Numbered from the stretch's first letter, positions 1 through 12,051 are shown. The stretch: DNA of 64,000 nucleotides from Microplitis mediator (GCF_029852145.1 NC_079971.1:17944667-18008666); one strand, 5' to 3'. Notes: generated from the sequence alone by a model not told the origin. A program made the numbers and translations.

Positions 1-618
1 TGAAAATATGAAAAATTAGACTAATAGAGCATTCACAATTGGTAGGATAAATAAACTATAATCGAACCAACAATTAATACACAGGTTTAAACTCTGAAAA
101 GATGTTGGCATTTTGGGAAAACCAAAAACCGTTGGGGGGTAGGATTGATGTCGTAGGCGGTAGGTACGTCAGTACTAGTTTTGAAGGGCGCGCATTTGTC
201 GTCATAGTAGATGCTTTGGGGAGGTGAAAACCTGACTTGGTGATTGGTAGAAAAACTTCGAGTGTGGTAGTTAGCTGAAGAGAGGGGTTACTTGCAACCA
301 TCAAGTGAGAGAATCATCACACGAGTTCAGACACAGTCAGGGTAGCTTGTGAGGTGTATCGTGTGTATTGTGTCCAATTCCAAATTTTACCTCAAACTTA
401 AAGTACCTGAATTATTTAAACCATTTTCCATCCATAAGTGTTTGTTTTTTAATTTGGTTATTTTTCAACCAAATTGAATTTGTACGCGGTTAAAGTGTTC
501 TTTCAAGATTTATTTTGTTTATTCGTCTTGAATATTATCATTTCATTCAAACTCTGATTCACCGGCAAGTTAATTCATTCCATTGCGATTAATGTTATTT
601 GAAACTTCTCCAGCTGAG
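1..618 (+). promoter_or_regulatory. Probable upstream region and 5' non-coding exon of the wech-like gene
   Basis: No open frame of quality is seen here. A strong splice donor (GAG|GTAAGT) lies at 618/619, and the next good acceptor on this strand (ATGTTACAG) is at 2917, just before the exon that carries the wech start codon. I infer that some part of 300-618 is a 5' untranslated exon and that the promoter lies just upstream. A TCAGG near 337 could serve as an initiator, but nothing fixes the start site. The short minus-strand frame at 74-304 has no recognisable features and is ignored. Confidence 0.35.
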
Positions 619-2917
619 GTAAGTTTATTTACAATAAAAAAATAGTTCTTTTAATAATTATTATTTATTGATTAATTTCATTAATTAACTATTGATTTCA
701 TTGATTAATTATTTATTGATTATTCACTTGTTTATTTCATTATTTATTTTTTTATAAAAATTATAGTTCAAGTATTATTAACAGTTCACGGAAAAAAAAT
801 CTTAGTAAATATTACTGAGATTCTCGTCAACAGCGCGCCTAGACCGAATCTCAGTAAATATTATGGAGTAGAACGTAAGAAATTAATAACAGATGCATTT
901 TTTTGACAAGTGTCTTGTAATTTTTTAAGGTTTAAGTAGTAATTTTAAAGAGTCAAGCAGTATTTTTGAACGATTAACTGTTAATTATAGCAGTTTGAAC
1001 ATTAAAATCATAATTTTACTGATTGAAACGACACTAGTTATTGAACATAACATAAATAATTACAAGTTGAACCACAATTATTGTCAATCATTTTTTTCCG
1101 TGTTTAAAACATCTGATTGAATATATTTTAATTAATGAATATTTTTTCTCTTTTTCCGGCGTTAAATATTTTACATAAAATTTTCGTAAAATTACATTTT
1201 AACTTTCTCATTGTGAATTAGTGCTAGCAGTCCGACCAGTCTTAGAATCTAGTGGAGAATTCTTAGAAATTTCATGCAGGTCTATAGCTTTTGAAAAGTA
1301 CTCACTATGCTCAAATCTTTCGTTTATATACTTTGTACTGTAGACTATTGCATTTTGAACAGAGGCAATGTATTTTACCTAAGAAGGGTCTATAGTCATT
1401 TTTGCCCAAGCTTTTCTTTCAAACTAATCCTCTAAACGGACAATTAAGGAAGAGGCTCGATGAGTCACTCTGTAGTTTAGCAATCGATGTTATCATTATT
1501 CAAAACTTCTCATTTGTTAAAGAGAAAAACGTGGACAAAGTTTGTTTTTACTGCCCAAGTGCAACAAGAATAACAAAACATTAATCATATTGTAGAAATT
1601 GTTATTTTTTTTTTTTGGCTAAAAGTAGTTAGTATGAAAATTAATATTTTAAATACATGAAGCATTTCGTTTTTTTTTTAAATTGAATTTTTCGTAAGAA
1701 TATAAATGAAAATTTTAAATAAGTATTCCGTACATTTGATATAAACTATATTGTTTGAATAACAAAAAAATTGATGTTGAACATTAATTTTTTTAAATTC
1801 CTTAGTTAGTTTTCCGTAAATATAGTTAGAATACATTTTTTTTTTCGATTCAAGTAAAAATGAAGATTTATATTTTTAAATAAAAAAATATAAAAAGTTG
1901 TATTCACTGCTGCACTATAGTTGCACGGTGCTCGCACCATGTAGTCGCGATCCCGCTCCACCACCGCCGTTTGGCGGGAAATCTCGCCGCATGCTGAGTA
2001 TTCACTCCCTCGATATAGACGCACCGGCGCCGAAGCATAACTGCACGCTTTCATTTTGCTACACATACTCGGTCAATTTCAGTAAATATCCTCACCCAAT
2101 AGATCATAGAAATTGTCTAGATAACTTTTTTTTTTGCGATTTAAAATTAATTTCAAAAATAATTACTGTCCGTAAAATTTTAGGGAACTCTATAAAATTT
2201 ATTTGGAATTTATTAAATCGTCAATTATAAAATAATTTTTCCTTCTGCTGCTGCCTAGCACCGGTGACTTTCTCCTCTTCCATATACGTCTTCTCCCAAC
2301 AAATTTTTCTCTAGTCTTTTACATTAAAAGTCAGAGATAAAAAAAAAATTGACAAAATGTAGATACCACCAATCGTCAGCATTTTTTCCGAAACGAATTT
2401 CTATTGTATCGTCCAAAGACCATTTTTTTTTTTTTTTTTTTTTTTTGTTAACTAAAGTTATAAACAATCGATGCGATAAAAATTCGTTTCAGAAAAAATG
2501 TTGTCGATTGGTGGTATCAACATTTTGTCGATTTTTTCGATATTTTATAGGTTCCAATAATTTGTTTTGTTGGTGGATTATAAAATATTTCGTTAAAACA
2601 ACCAAATATATGATTGGCAATGGGCAATCAATTTATTTTGTTGTCATAACTAAAATTTAGTTGTCAGAAGAAAATTTTTTTCTCAGTGTGCGGGAGATAC
2701 ATGAGTAGAAAAAGATACTAGCAGCTAGGGGTCTTGCTCAAGATACTTACTACAGAATCTTGCTCAAACACGTGTTATTAGGGCTGTTAGGTCTATGTAA
2801 AGCAAATAAATAGATAAATCAGGGTAGTTTGAATTGTCATAATTTGCAATAAAAATAATGATTTTCCTTGTAGAAAGAGATCTTTTAAAATTAAACTGTA
2901 TAAATTTTATGTTACAG
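619..2917 (+). other. First (5' UTR) intron of the wech-like gene; AT-rich with a GC-richer island
   Basis: This stretch is mostly AT-rich with long A and T runs. A GC-richer block at about 1900-2060 (repeated CCGCC and GGCGGG words) stands out. It has weak similarity to the GC block of the CACTGAG MITE family seen at 30.5 kb and 44.3 kb, as does the GCTGCTGCCTA word near 2247. No coding sequence is supported. Confidence 0.4.
2333..2688. mobile_element. Degenerate copy of the CACTGAG-type MITE (3' end intact)
   Basis: The sequence ends in TTTTTTCTCAGTG at 2688. Its last 110 bp nearly match the terminal part of the full copy at 30025-31022 and the copy ending at about 44926, including the shared words GATTGGCAATGGGCAATCAA and CATAACTAAAATTTAGTTGTC. 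An internal inverted pair around a poly-T run resembles the tandem units at 38.1-39.0 kb. The 5' boundary is uncertain and may extend back to about 1850. Confidence 0.6.
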
Positions 2918-2978
2918 AGAATTAGTTATTGGAACTTTCCAGTTACAAATAATTTTTTGTGTGACTACAAAAACTATT
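2918..2978 (+). other. wech: 5' UTR part of the first coding exon of the wech-like gene
   Basis: An acceptor (GTTACAG) ends at 2917, and 61 nt of untranslated sequence precede the ATG at 2979. That ATG is the first in the exon, is followed by 39 open codons, and ends at a clean GAG|GTATGC donor. This supports it as the true start. The upstream partner is probably the donor at 618. Confidence 0.5.
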
Positions 2979-5900
2979 ATGAAGGATTCAACAGATAAAT
3001 TTGATCATCTAGATCAAATTTCTGGAAAGGACAATACATCTCCTGAAGTTCCTGTAGCACCATTATCCTTAGGAGGCTTTAATACTTTTTGTGAGGTATG
3101 CTATCATTTTACGGTTTTTGAATTTTTTATATACTGATTAAGAAAGTTATGCACTTAGTGTTACTTTTTTGGTTTTGATTGCATAAATTTACTATTGCTG
3201 AATTCAGTTATACGTCAATTCAAATAAGATTTCCATAAATCTTAATATTATTTATTTTGTCGTTGTTATCTATCAAATTTTTTTTAGTAAAAATTATACC
3301 AAAATTATTGCTTAACAACAATTTTAATATTACACTGTAAAAAGAGCGGTGTTATAAATGGATTTATTTTAACTCCGCCCGGTGTTAAAATAAAATTACA
3401 CCGGTGTAGGAGGCGTAATTCGGTGGTGTTAAAATACCGGTGTTAAATCGGGGTAACCGGTGTAAAAGCAGGGTAGCCGGTGTAAAAGCAGAGTAATACT
3501 GGTGTAAAATCGGGGTAAACTGCGTCCGCTTGGAGTATTAACTTTGAAAAGCTTATACAACACAGAAAATGTCAGTACATGATGAAAATTAATAAAAAAT
3601 ATCATTTATTAACAAGAATAAAATAAGAAAACAAAGTATTAAATTATGATTGAACTGTTAGATACAGTGATATATTTTATTATATTATTGTTAAATACCA
3701 ATTATATATGATATTATTCGTAAAAAGTCGATGTATTGAAATTAGAAAAAAATTTCTATTAAATATAAAAAAATTTAATGAATATTATTAGAAAAGAATT
3801 TCACTTTTGTTGTGTATTTTTTTATGTTATACGTAATTTATTTAAAAACTACACAATTTTACTTCCACCATTTCAATCACCAATAATTTAATTAATTAAT
3901 TAAACCGCTATTTAACTGTAGTGATCGCATAAGTAAAAATATTCACAAAGTAAAATATTTTAACACCAGTATGAAATATCTACATCGGCGATGCCGTTAT
4001 TTTAACACCGGAGATTTTTTTTATTAATACCGGTCTAGAATATTTACACCGGTAGCGGTGTTATTTTAACACCGCTTTTGGTGTTGAAATTTAACACCGC
4101 CGATTTTAACACCTACATCGCTTGGACTTACCCCGGTGTTTTTTTAAAGTGTATGAATACATGGCATTAATTATATTGTGAAATTTATAGAGTCGAAGTT
4201 ATTCACCACAAGGAAGCGTTGGATCTGAATGCTGGAGTCCAATTTCATCAGGAACAGCATCGTCATGTAGGAGTTCTCCCCCTTATGGATCATCTCCATA
4301 TGACTTTGGTTTCGATTCACTTATCGATAGTATTCGTCAAGCTGATCGTGAGCTTCCGTTTGATCTTCAATCAACTTCTGCTAATGACATACACAATCAT
4401 CAAGATCGTGATTGTACAGATTTGAATAGTGAAATTAGCGTAAAAATTCAGGATACGGTAATTTTAATGTTCTTTATCGATATTTATAGATGTCAGCGAT
4501 ATTCATGATCTTTAATCTTTTTTTTTTTCTTTAATAGGACTCTGATAACAAAGTTGATGACTTTTCATTATTTACAAGTTCAGCGCCAGTTCCATCTAGT
4601 TCTCAGATGGTACAAGATTCATATCCATCATCACCGACACAACAAGAATCTCATCATTGTAGTACTCATGGACATACTTCTACACTTTATTGTCAATCTT
4701 GCAATCAAACATTCTGTAGAATTTGTGAGATATTTCATCATCACGGTCATACGACAATGGATTTAATTGATGCATCTATCCTTGCAGATATTGAGAGTAA
4801 TCAGACTTTGAGTGATATAAGATTTCGTATAGAAAAACTACAAAAAAATTTAAACTCAGTTCAGGTAAGAAATTTATTCAATTTAAAAAAAAATTAAAAT
4901 AGTACACGGAGAAAAATGCAAGTAAAAATTAAATAATAATTACAATCACAATAAAAAATTTACTATCTCAAATCAAAAATTACAATTCACTTATCATATT
5001 AATTACAATACAGCTTCGTTAAGTTTTCGCTTGGAAAAAATCAATATTTACTTATTCATATGAAAATAGTTCAATGTTACAAAAAGTAGAAATTGTTTTC
5101 AGAATTATTAAAAGTTAGTACATGAGTCGCAATTTTTGTTTCGTAGTTGATGAATATTACATCTACAATGTAATTCTACGTAGGTAAAGTACATTTTAGA
5201 ATGTCGGTAAGACAAATTGCTACTCCGGAAGATAAAATTACTATTTGAGATTGTAAAAATTACTCACCAGAATACATCTTTCACAAAGCGCGTTAACTAA
5301 TATTGACTAGGTATAATAGTACAAATTATAGGTACATTATAATTTTGATTTGTCGCTAGTAAATTTTATTTTGAATGTAGTCATTTTTATAATTAATAGA
5401 AATTATTATTCTAAATAATATATTGTAATTTTTACTTTGAGTTTTGTAGAAGTTTTGATTTTGTTTTTAACATCTCAAGAATACTTCTCAGATTGTAATT
5501 TTTTTTTCAAATTTAGTGAAAATGACTTAATTTTTTTCTCCGTGTATTGACGTTACTTTATTAGTAGAAGTAATTTTAAAAAGTTATGTGGTAATCTTCA
5601 TAACTTTATGCTGTTACGTTCCCTATCCAAAAATTCCCATAGAATCCACTCAACTGCGACAAAAACCGCTTAGAATCCTATAGACTGTATTGGTTCCTAT
5701 GCGGTTTTTGTCGCAGTTGAGTGGATTCTATGGGGATTTTTGGATAGGGTTTATATTAATTATTTTATATCAGTCCTAAAACTAGTTTTGTATGAAGAAT
5801 TTGCAAACACGTACATGTGAAAATATCTAAGCTCAATCTAAATTGGGAAGAAGTACGTATACACGGCAAAAAATAAATGGTAAATTATACTTAGATTTCG

Positions 5901-8900
5901 ATTACATTTTACTATTTCAAATAGTAACTTTTAACTAAAGGCCCAAATTTATTGAATAGTGCACTGAGAAATAAAATACTATTTTCCAAACATGAATTTC
6001 TTCGTTCAAGAAATCCGTTCAAAATATTTATTTTATTATTATTAATTATCAATTTCTTGAGAAAAGAGCATCAAATTTATTTTTGTTATTATATGAATTT
6101 GATATTATATTATGAGTAAACAAAAGAATAGCTTTACTTGAATTAAATAAAAATTATTTCCTTCAATTCTACGAATTCTTGAGACAAAATTATATATTCT
6201 TGAAAATTATCAAGTAAATGTTCTTGATAAAAGTATTTTTTTTTCTCAGTGTGTAATGTATGTATATCCTAGACATGTAAACGAAGTAAGAATAAGAGAA
6301 GATTAACTTTTTAAAGTTCCTAATCCTACAAACCGTCACCGTGATTATAAATGTATGTAGTTTATGCCCATGTTACAATTTCCATCACAAGTTACTGGTC
6401 AAGATATTAGTCACAAGAATATTTTGATAGATACTACATAGACTTGCCCAAGACAATCTTGTAGTAATCTTGTTTTACATTTCGTGAAAGTATTTTGCGG
6501 AAGATCCCTAGGTGTCTACGTCTTCATATACCTCTCAATCTCTTACAAGATATTTAGACGACATGTTTTTGTTTATTCATTTTTGTATATTTTTTCCTAT
6601 GTTTGCTCTAGTAGTACAGACACCTACGGGACCCTATTATACACTCTCTTATCTATCTTTGGATCGCTGTTTTATTCGATCGAATTGTCGGTATAGTAGT
6701 TAATTTCTCTGCCAAGTTTGGTACGCATATTTTTTTATCCGAGTGTATAAAATGCTGAATCTAATATATTTGATATTGTAGCGTTTGTGTAAAACTTATT
6801 CTGTAGAACGATAGTCAATTAGTCTTACTTTATTTATTTACTTCTTAGTATGATAACATTTTTATTAAAAAATTAAATTATCGAAGTAAATAAATATGCC
6901 TTTGAGATATAAATGATTAAACATATTGAATTAATAATGATTATTGTACTTAATAATAAAATAAAAAATTGCAGAAGACCACAGAAACTCTTGAACACAA
7001 CGTATATGAAGCTAAAAATGATGTTTCATTTTATATAGCGCAAATAAAGTTTGCTCTGCAAAAACGTGAAAAAGAACTTTATGAACGTATTGACGAAATA
7101 AAAAATCAGAAATCTGAGTTTTTAAAATTTCAAGAATGCAATTTGAAAAATACTATACAACAACTAGGGATGCAAGCTGAAGAAATAACTAACGCCAAGA
7201 ATCTATCTAAAGAAATTGGAAGCCCTGTAAACTTTTTCCTTACCAAAGAAAAAGCTTCTACTCAGGTAAGAAAAATGAATAAATACTATATCTTATCTTT
7301 CTTCTAAACTTTTTGTTTTTTAACTTCCCGCTAAGAAAATTGAAAATTTTTAAAATCTAATCAACTCTAAAACTCTTTAAGCCATGACGAATATCACCTC
7401 AACTATCGAAATTAAATCATTTGTTCAAGAGATGTCGTTAACGAAAAATTTCGAAAAAGTTTTTTTTTTTTTCGAATACAATCAAAAACTTTGAATTGAT
7501 TATTTCTGAACAATTTTCAGCTTTAGAGATTAGAAAACTGCGTCAAATGCCAACTCAAACATCAAAATCGGTCTAGAATTCAAAAGATATCGGCAATGAA
7601 ATGTTTAAAAAATACACTGATGCCAAAAATTAAAAGTACAAATAAATTTTAGAAATTACTTAGAGATTTTTGCAAGGCTGTAACTTTGTGAAAAATAATT
7701 GTATGGAGATTTTTAAAAAAGCATTTTATAGCTCGAAATCTCCGGTTTCAATGTATTTTGATTGAATTTTTTTTAAAGCTACAACTATTGCGCAAACATG
7801 AGAAATACCGCGAGACAAAAATCGGACTTTTTTTTGTGTTCGAAATATCTTCTTTTTTTTACATTTTTTGGAAATATTATTTGTATCCCTTTTTTTTACA
7901 TTTACTGAGTAACTAACGCAATAATGGCACAAAAGTAAAAATAAATTTTTTTTTTCATTTTAATGATCATTACAAAATTGTTCCTTTAATTGTTTTAAAT
8001 TTTGATCGATCACCCAAAAAAAAAAAACGGTTCGGTGGATCAACGTAAAAATTTATAGGGTTATTGAAGGCATATTTAAAGCCATCCCTCAATTTACCAT
8101 GCAATCATTGGTAGCTGAGATATTGATGATCAAAGCCAAAAATCCTTTTTCGTTTGTAGGCTGATGTCACTGTGACAAACTGTCGTACAAAGCTATACAA
8201 AAACCAAATCAAAGCTGAATAAATTTGCTAACCGACATATGCATTGATTTAGCTGGAAAAATTTTTCCACGGCCCGTGGACTCTTTGGGAAAAAAAAAAC
8301 TTCTGAAAATCTTTGTCTCGTGGTATTTCTCATGTTTGCGCGATAATCGTAGCTTTACAAAAACTTTGATCAATACGCATCGAAACTAGAGATTTTAAGC
8401 TATAAAATGTTTTTTTGAAATCTCGATACGATTATTTTCCACAAAGTTAGTCTTGCAAAAATCACTAAAAAATTTCTAAAATTCTTCTGTTCCTTTAATT
8501 TTTGGCATGAGTGTAATAATAGTCCTCATTTTTCTTGGATAACAATATGTAATTTATCAAATATACCTAAAATTGAATTAAGTTGAGCATTTTATGTCTC
8601 TTTCGATCACTATACAGATTTTATTGCAATCGATTCGTTAGTTTAAGTGTTATTATTCAAAAAAATATAAGAAAAATCACGGTTTTTTACACTTATCTCG
8701 GGTATTTGATATTATCACTCTATTTAACTTTCTATTTTAATCAATTTATTGATTTTTGTCCGAATTCATTGATATCAGTAAGCAAAATCGTGAAAAAATT
8801 CAAAAACCGCTTATTGGAGCTCGAATATATATTTTGATAATACAGCGGGAAGTTTCGGAGCTGGCCTGCAGGGTCAGCTTGTTTCCAGATTTTTATCAAA

Positions 8901-11467
8901 TTTTGCTCTAAAATTAGTAGTTAATATCTAATCTACGTTTTTTTTTCAGATTTCCAAAATTGAAAACAATTGTTTAAGTAATGCACCAGTCAAAGACAAT
9001 TTCATATCATTTTCTGTAGTAATGGATGATGTTTTGAGTGCGATTGGTGACCTCGGTACAGTTAAATTGAATGTTTTCGGAGTCATAGGTGATGGTAGAC
9101 CTCTTAAAGGCCGTGGCAATTTACTTCAAGTAACGCAGCAACCGAATTGTCATGGTCAACCGCTTCAAATTCAGAATTTTAATTCGAGGCCAATCGGGAG
9201 ACCAGTACCGTCCGTTAATGGTTCAGTTATCGTAAATCCTGAGAATTATTTATCGTCACCTAAGGGAACACTTGTAATTAAACACAATGATAAAAAAGAG
9301 GATCTCTTGCCTCGGCCTTGGGGTGTTGCTTGTGACGAAGATGGAAATATTATTGTTACTGATAGGACATATCATCGTATTAAAATATTCGATGAAAAGG
9401 GTAAGCTACTGAGAGAAATTGGAAAACAAGGAGCAGGTACAGGGCAACTTTTCAGACCAGCAGGAGTTGCCATCGATGAATGCCGACGCATCATTGTAGC
9501 TGACAAAGACAATCATCGGGTTCAAGTAAGTACCAAATTTATAAATTTATTAACATTCTACAGATAGAAAAAAAGCATATTTTCAAGGTGGCCACAAACC
9601 GGGAATTATCAGGGAAATGTCAGCAAATTTCGAAAAGTATCCGGGAATTTCATTGAGGCAGCTAAAAATTAAAAAAATTTTTAATCTTTTAAGTGATTTT
9701 AAACATCGGGTTGTAACTTGAAGGGAAATAGTCGTGCAATAAAAAAAAATGCAAATTGTAGCTCCAAGTGTCTAGTTTTCTGATCTGGTCTTTTTTTATC
9801 ATGCACGGTCGTGGAGTAATCCTAAGAAAACTATCGAAAAGTTAATTTATAAAATTTTTGCTCATCCAAAAAATGATTTACGGGCTTCAATAATTTTTTC
9901 CGAGAATTATGGTTGATTTTTAATAACTCCAGAACCGTGCATTTAATAAAAAAATTTCAAGACCAGATCAGAAGACTAGACGCTCGGAGCTACAGTTGGT
10001 GTTTTTTTTCGTTGTTTTTATTGTACGACCATTTTCCTTCAAATTACTACCTATTCAAAATCACTTAAAATTATAAATTTTTTTGATATCTCTTAATTTT
10101 TGAGACGTGTTTTTTGAATTTATTTTAATCATAAAATTTCTTTTTAAATGTTTTAACTTACAAATTTTTAACATCGAATAATCACAAATAGGCCATGTTC
10201 ATTTATTTTATGGACTTCCCGGGTCAAAAATAAAACTTGATTGAGGCTCACTTTACCTTATTTTATTTTGAAGTTCGATTTGCCGACGATTTTTCGATAA
10301 GATCTCGACTTTTTCGACTTGAGTTAACTTTTTTTCAATTTTTTAACTTTTTTCATTTTAGTTTAAACTTATTCGTCTTTACTTCGAGCACGATAGTCAT
10401 TCACCTTTTACTTTTGACCTGCTGAATCAAGACGAAAAAAAGTTATTTATTTGCCTAACTTTCGCCTTAATATATAAAAATTATTTCACCGTAGTTTTGA
10501 CTTTTTCGCCTTATAATTTAAGTCGAATAAGTCTAAACCAAGTCAATTTCGACTTGATTTCAACTTTTTCGTCTTAAATCGTGACTAAGTAAGCCAGTTA
10601 AATCTAAACCAAGGCAAAAACTCAATGTATTTCATATCTTCGTAAAAAAAAGTCGAGTTTGTCTTATAAAAAACAGCTCCAAATTGGTAAACCAAGTCTA
10701 AATCAAGTTTTATTTTTGACCCGGGTTTTTTGGTTTCTCGCATGATTTAATCATCAAATTTAATTATTGATAAAAAAAAACTTTACTGGAGAATCGGGAA
10801 ATATCAAAGAATTTTGAAATCATTTCTTTGTGGCCACCCTGATTTTCTAATTAAGATAATTAATTTTTTTTTTTTTTATTTATAGATTTTTACAATGGAA
10901 GGTGAATTTATATTAACATTCGGTAAATTCGGTAAAAAAAATGGTCAATTTCATTATCCATGGGATGTTGCAACAAATACAGACTGCCAAATAGTGGTAT
11001 CAGATACACGGAATTATCGGGTTCAATTATTCAGTCCAGATGGCGTATTTCTACGTAAATTTTCGTGGTGTAACCTCGATCGGTCTAGAGAATCATCATA
11101 TTTACCACGTGGTGTCGCTTTTAATCCGCAAGGTGATATTGTTGTGACGGATTTGAACAAAAGATGTATAACGGTCATAAGATTTGATATGACCGATTTC
11201 AAAGTTATTAAATGTGATAAAATTGGGGGCGTAGAGCAATGGGAAAGTTTACAAGGGATTACCATTGATGACCAAGGAACTATGATAGTTTCCGATTCAA
11301 AACATCATAGAATAAGTGTGCTAGATTCTGAAGGTCGTTTAAAATGCGCATTCGGAAGTTATGGTGCAAACCTTGATAAGATGGATCGTCCAGCTGGTAT
11401 TGCGTTAACCCCAAAAGGTCGAATTGTCGTTGTTGATTTAGGTAATAATCGAGTAATCGTATTTTAA
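2979..11467 (+). CDS. wech: Wech/TRIM71-like B-box, coiled-coil, NHL-repeat protein (719 aa, six coding exons)
   Basis: Exons are 2979-3095, 4191-4457, 4538-4864, 6975-7265, 8950-9525 and 10886-11467 (TAA 11465-11467). They have 39, 89, 109, 97, 192 and 193 codons. All introns are GT-AG and phase 0, and the reading frame is intact. Residues 1-160 are low-complexity and Ser-rich. A B-box zinc finger spans about 169-199, with C169, H172, C180, C183, C188, C191, H195/196 and H199 as likely zinc ligands. Exon 4 (238-334) is a Lys/Glu-rich coiled coil. Six NHL repeats (about 456-719), each with a core like GVA.D..G.IIV.D...HRI, predict a six-bladed propeller. There is no RING and no filamin domain between coiled coil and NHL, as in Drosophila Wech (known to link integrins to the cytoskeleton) and unlike vertebrate TRIM71. 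Brat and Mei-P26 are less likely alternatives because the protein is short and has this domain order. The 5' UTR continues upstream to the acceptor at 2917. Confidence 0.88.
3333..4151. mobile_element. TA-flanked MITE with CACTGTAAAAA / CGGTG ends, in wech intron 1
   Basis: The element begins CACTGTAAAAAGAGCGGTG and ends CGGTGTTTTTTTAAAGTG, and is flanked by TA on both sides (3331-3332 and 4152-4153). Both ends are dense in a CGGTGTTAAAAT motif repeated in direct and inverted copies. No ORF is seen. A TA duplication fits a Tc1/mariner-type non-autonomous element. It fills most of the intron between coding exons 1 and 2. Confidence 0.7.
4905..5544. mobile_element. TA-flanked MITE with CACGGAGAAAAAT ends, in wech intron 3
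   Basis: The terminal inverted repeats are CACGGAGAAAAAT at the left and ATTTTTTTCTCCGTG at the right, with TA at 4903-4904 and 5545-5546. The length is 640 bp with no coding potential. The same termini bound the larger element at 41241-43555, so the two are one family. Confidence 0.7.
5621..5749. repeat. Near-perfect 49-bp hairpin in a wech intron
   Basis: The 49-nt arms at 5621-5669 and 5701-5749 are reverse complements with one mismatch. They are separated by a 31-nt loop. The ends read CCCTATCCAAAAAT and ATTTTTGGATAGGG. This is a small hairpin-type MITE or a structured intronic RNA. It is transcribed as part of the wech intron if the gene is active. Confidence 0.75.
5962..6251. mobile_element. 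Small CACTGAGAAA MITE in a wech intron
   Basis: The 290-bp element is bounded by CACTGAGAAATAAAATAC and GTATTTTTTTTTCTCAGTG. It has the same terminal words as the 1-kb MITE at 30025-31022 but different interior sequence, with repeated TTCTTGA words. There is no ORF. Confidence 0.6.
6502..6633. repeat. Short imperfect inverted repeat in a wech intron
   Basis: GATCCCTAGGTGTCT near 6504 and AGACACCTACGGGACC near 6620 are inverted copies with a one-base indel, enclosing about 100 bp. The overlapping short open frames on this stretch look random. It is a probable small MITE remnant. Confidence 0.35.
7318..8895. mobile_element. Repeat of the AACTTCCCGC family, split by a TA-element, in wech intron 4
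   Basis: The left end TTAACTTCCCGCTAAGAAAA (7318) and the right end with AGCGGGAAG and GGCCTGCAGGGTCAGC (8847-8880) match the ends of the copy at 28420-29187. The interior has the same family words, such as AACATCAAAATCGG. The copy is interrupted by the foldback element at 7615-8513. The families of the two repeats are unrelated in their termini, so this is a nested insertion. Confidence 0.65.
7615..8513. mobile_element. TA-flanked foldback element with CACTGATGCCAAAAATTAA ends
   Basis: The outer ends are inverted copies: CACTGATGCCAAAAATTAAA at the left and TTTAATTTTTGGCATGAGTG at the right, with TA at 7613-7614 and 8514-8515. The arms of several hundred bases can be followed inward (for example TTGCAAGGCTGTAACTTTGTG against its inverted partner near 8440). 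No coding region is seen. The arms share a core with elements at 9.6-10.8, 58.6-60.4 and 63.3-64 kb. Confidence 0.75.
9585..10840. mobile_element. Inverted-repeat element with AGGTGGCCACAAA ends, in wech intron 5
   Basis: The left end AAGGTGGCCACAAACCGGG and the right end TTTGTGGCCACCCT are inverted copies. The left arm includes a stretch near 9710-9790 (AAATTGTAGCTCCAAG, TCTAGTTTTCTGATCTGG) whose inverted partner is near 9960-10030. A second element (10218-10725) is inserted inside it. It occupies most of the intron before the last exon and has no ORF. Confidence 0.65.
10218..10725. mobile_element. CCCGGGTCAAAAATAAAACT inverted-repeat element nested in another
   Basis: CCCGGGTCAAAAATAAAACT at 10218 and its inverted copy ending at 10725 bound about 508 bp. 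The interior is rich in GTCGAAAAAGTC-like words in both orientations. A half copy with the same end (TTTTATTTTTGACCCGG) lies at about 19500-19813 on the far side of the foldback region. Confidence 0.6.
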
Positions 11468-11557
11468 AAAGTAGTTCGGAGAATCTTATCATAAGCTTTA
11501 AGGTTAAAAAAGAAAGATTCGATTTGAACTATAAAAGTGATAATATTTTCTTATTGG

Positions 11558-11718
11558 TACTGTCCCTGCTTAAAAAATCCGATAGATTTTTATAGCTGTA
11601 TGTATAAGGCCCTATACTTTACTATAGCACTTCTTATAGAACTCATTCATTCTTGTAAAATCTCTATAGGAATTCATGAGAATCTATTGGATTCTATGAG
11701 ATTTTCTAAGCAGGGGTA
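11558..11718. mobile_element. Small CCCTGCTTA inverted-repeat MITE in the wech 3' region
   Basis: CCCTGCTTAAAAAATC (from 11564) and GATTTTCTAAGCAGGG (to 11715) are inverted copies enclosing about 120 bp. It lies only 90 bp after the wech stop codon. It therefore probably sits in the 3' UTR and would be transcribed. Confidence 0.55.
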
Positions 11719-11875
11719 CCTATACGCGTAAAACGCAGAAATTGCTCATTGGTTAATGTTTCTGATAAACGTTTCTTCATCTAGACATATTCATTAGATT
11801 ATTAAGGTCATAAACTTTCTTACAATATTCACAATTAAGCCAAAAAAGCCGTTTGGAAAAAAAAACCAAAAAAAA

Positions 11876-12051
11876 AATAAATAGAGAAGAAAAGAATATT
11901 TTTTGCTATGTCATAATTTTGTCTTAGTTTTTTGTTTTTAATTTCAATTAGTAAAAAAATTCAATATTCCTTGTTTTTTAAAACTATTCTTGATGCTTAC
12001 GTTTTAAAATAAAAATATTTACGTAGAGCTCAAAATGAAGTTATAAATAAA
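11876..12051 (+). terminator. Candidate polyadenylation signals of the wech-like gene
   Basis: AATAAA hexamers occur at 11876-11881, 12008-12013 and 12046-12051, about 410-580 bp past the stop codon. In such AT-rich DNA the motif is frequent, so which one is used cannot be told from sequence. Confidence 0.3.

Noticed and set aside
74..304. Minus frame of 76 codons at the window start
   Set aside because: There is no domain, no splice context and no promoter; it overlaps the presumed wech upstream region.
1898..2230. 110-codon plus frame near 2 kb
   Set aside because: It covers a GC-richer block of repeat origin and continues into AT-rich random sequence; no family resemblance.
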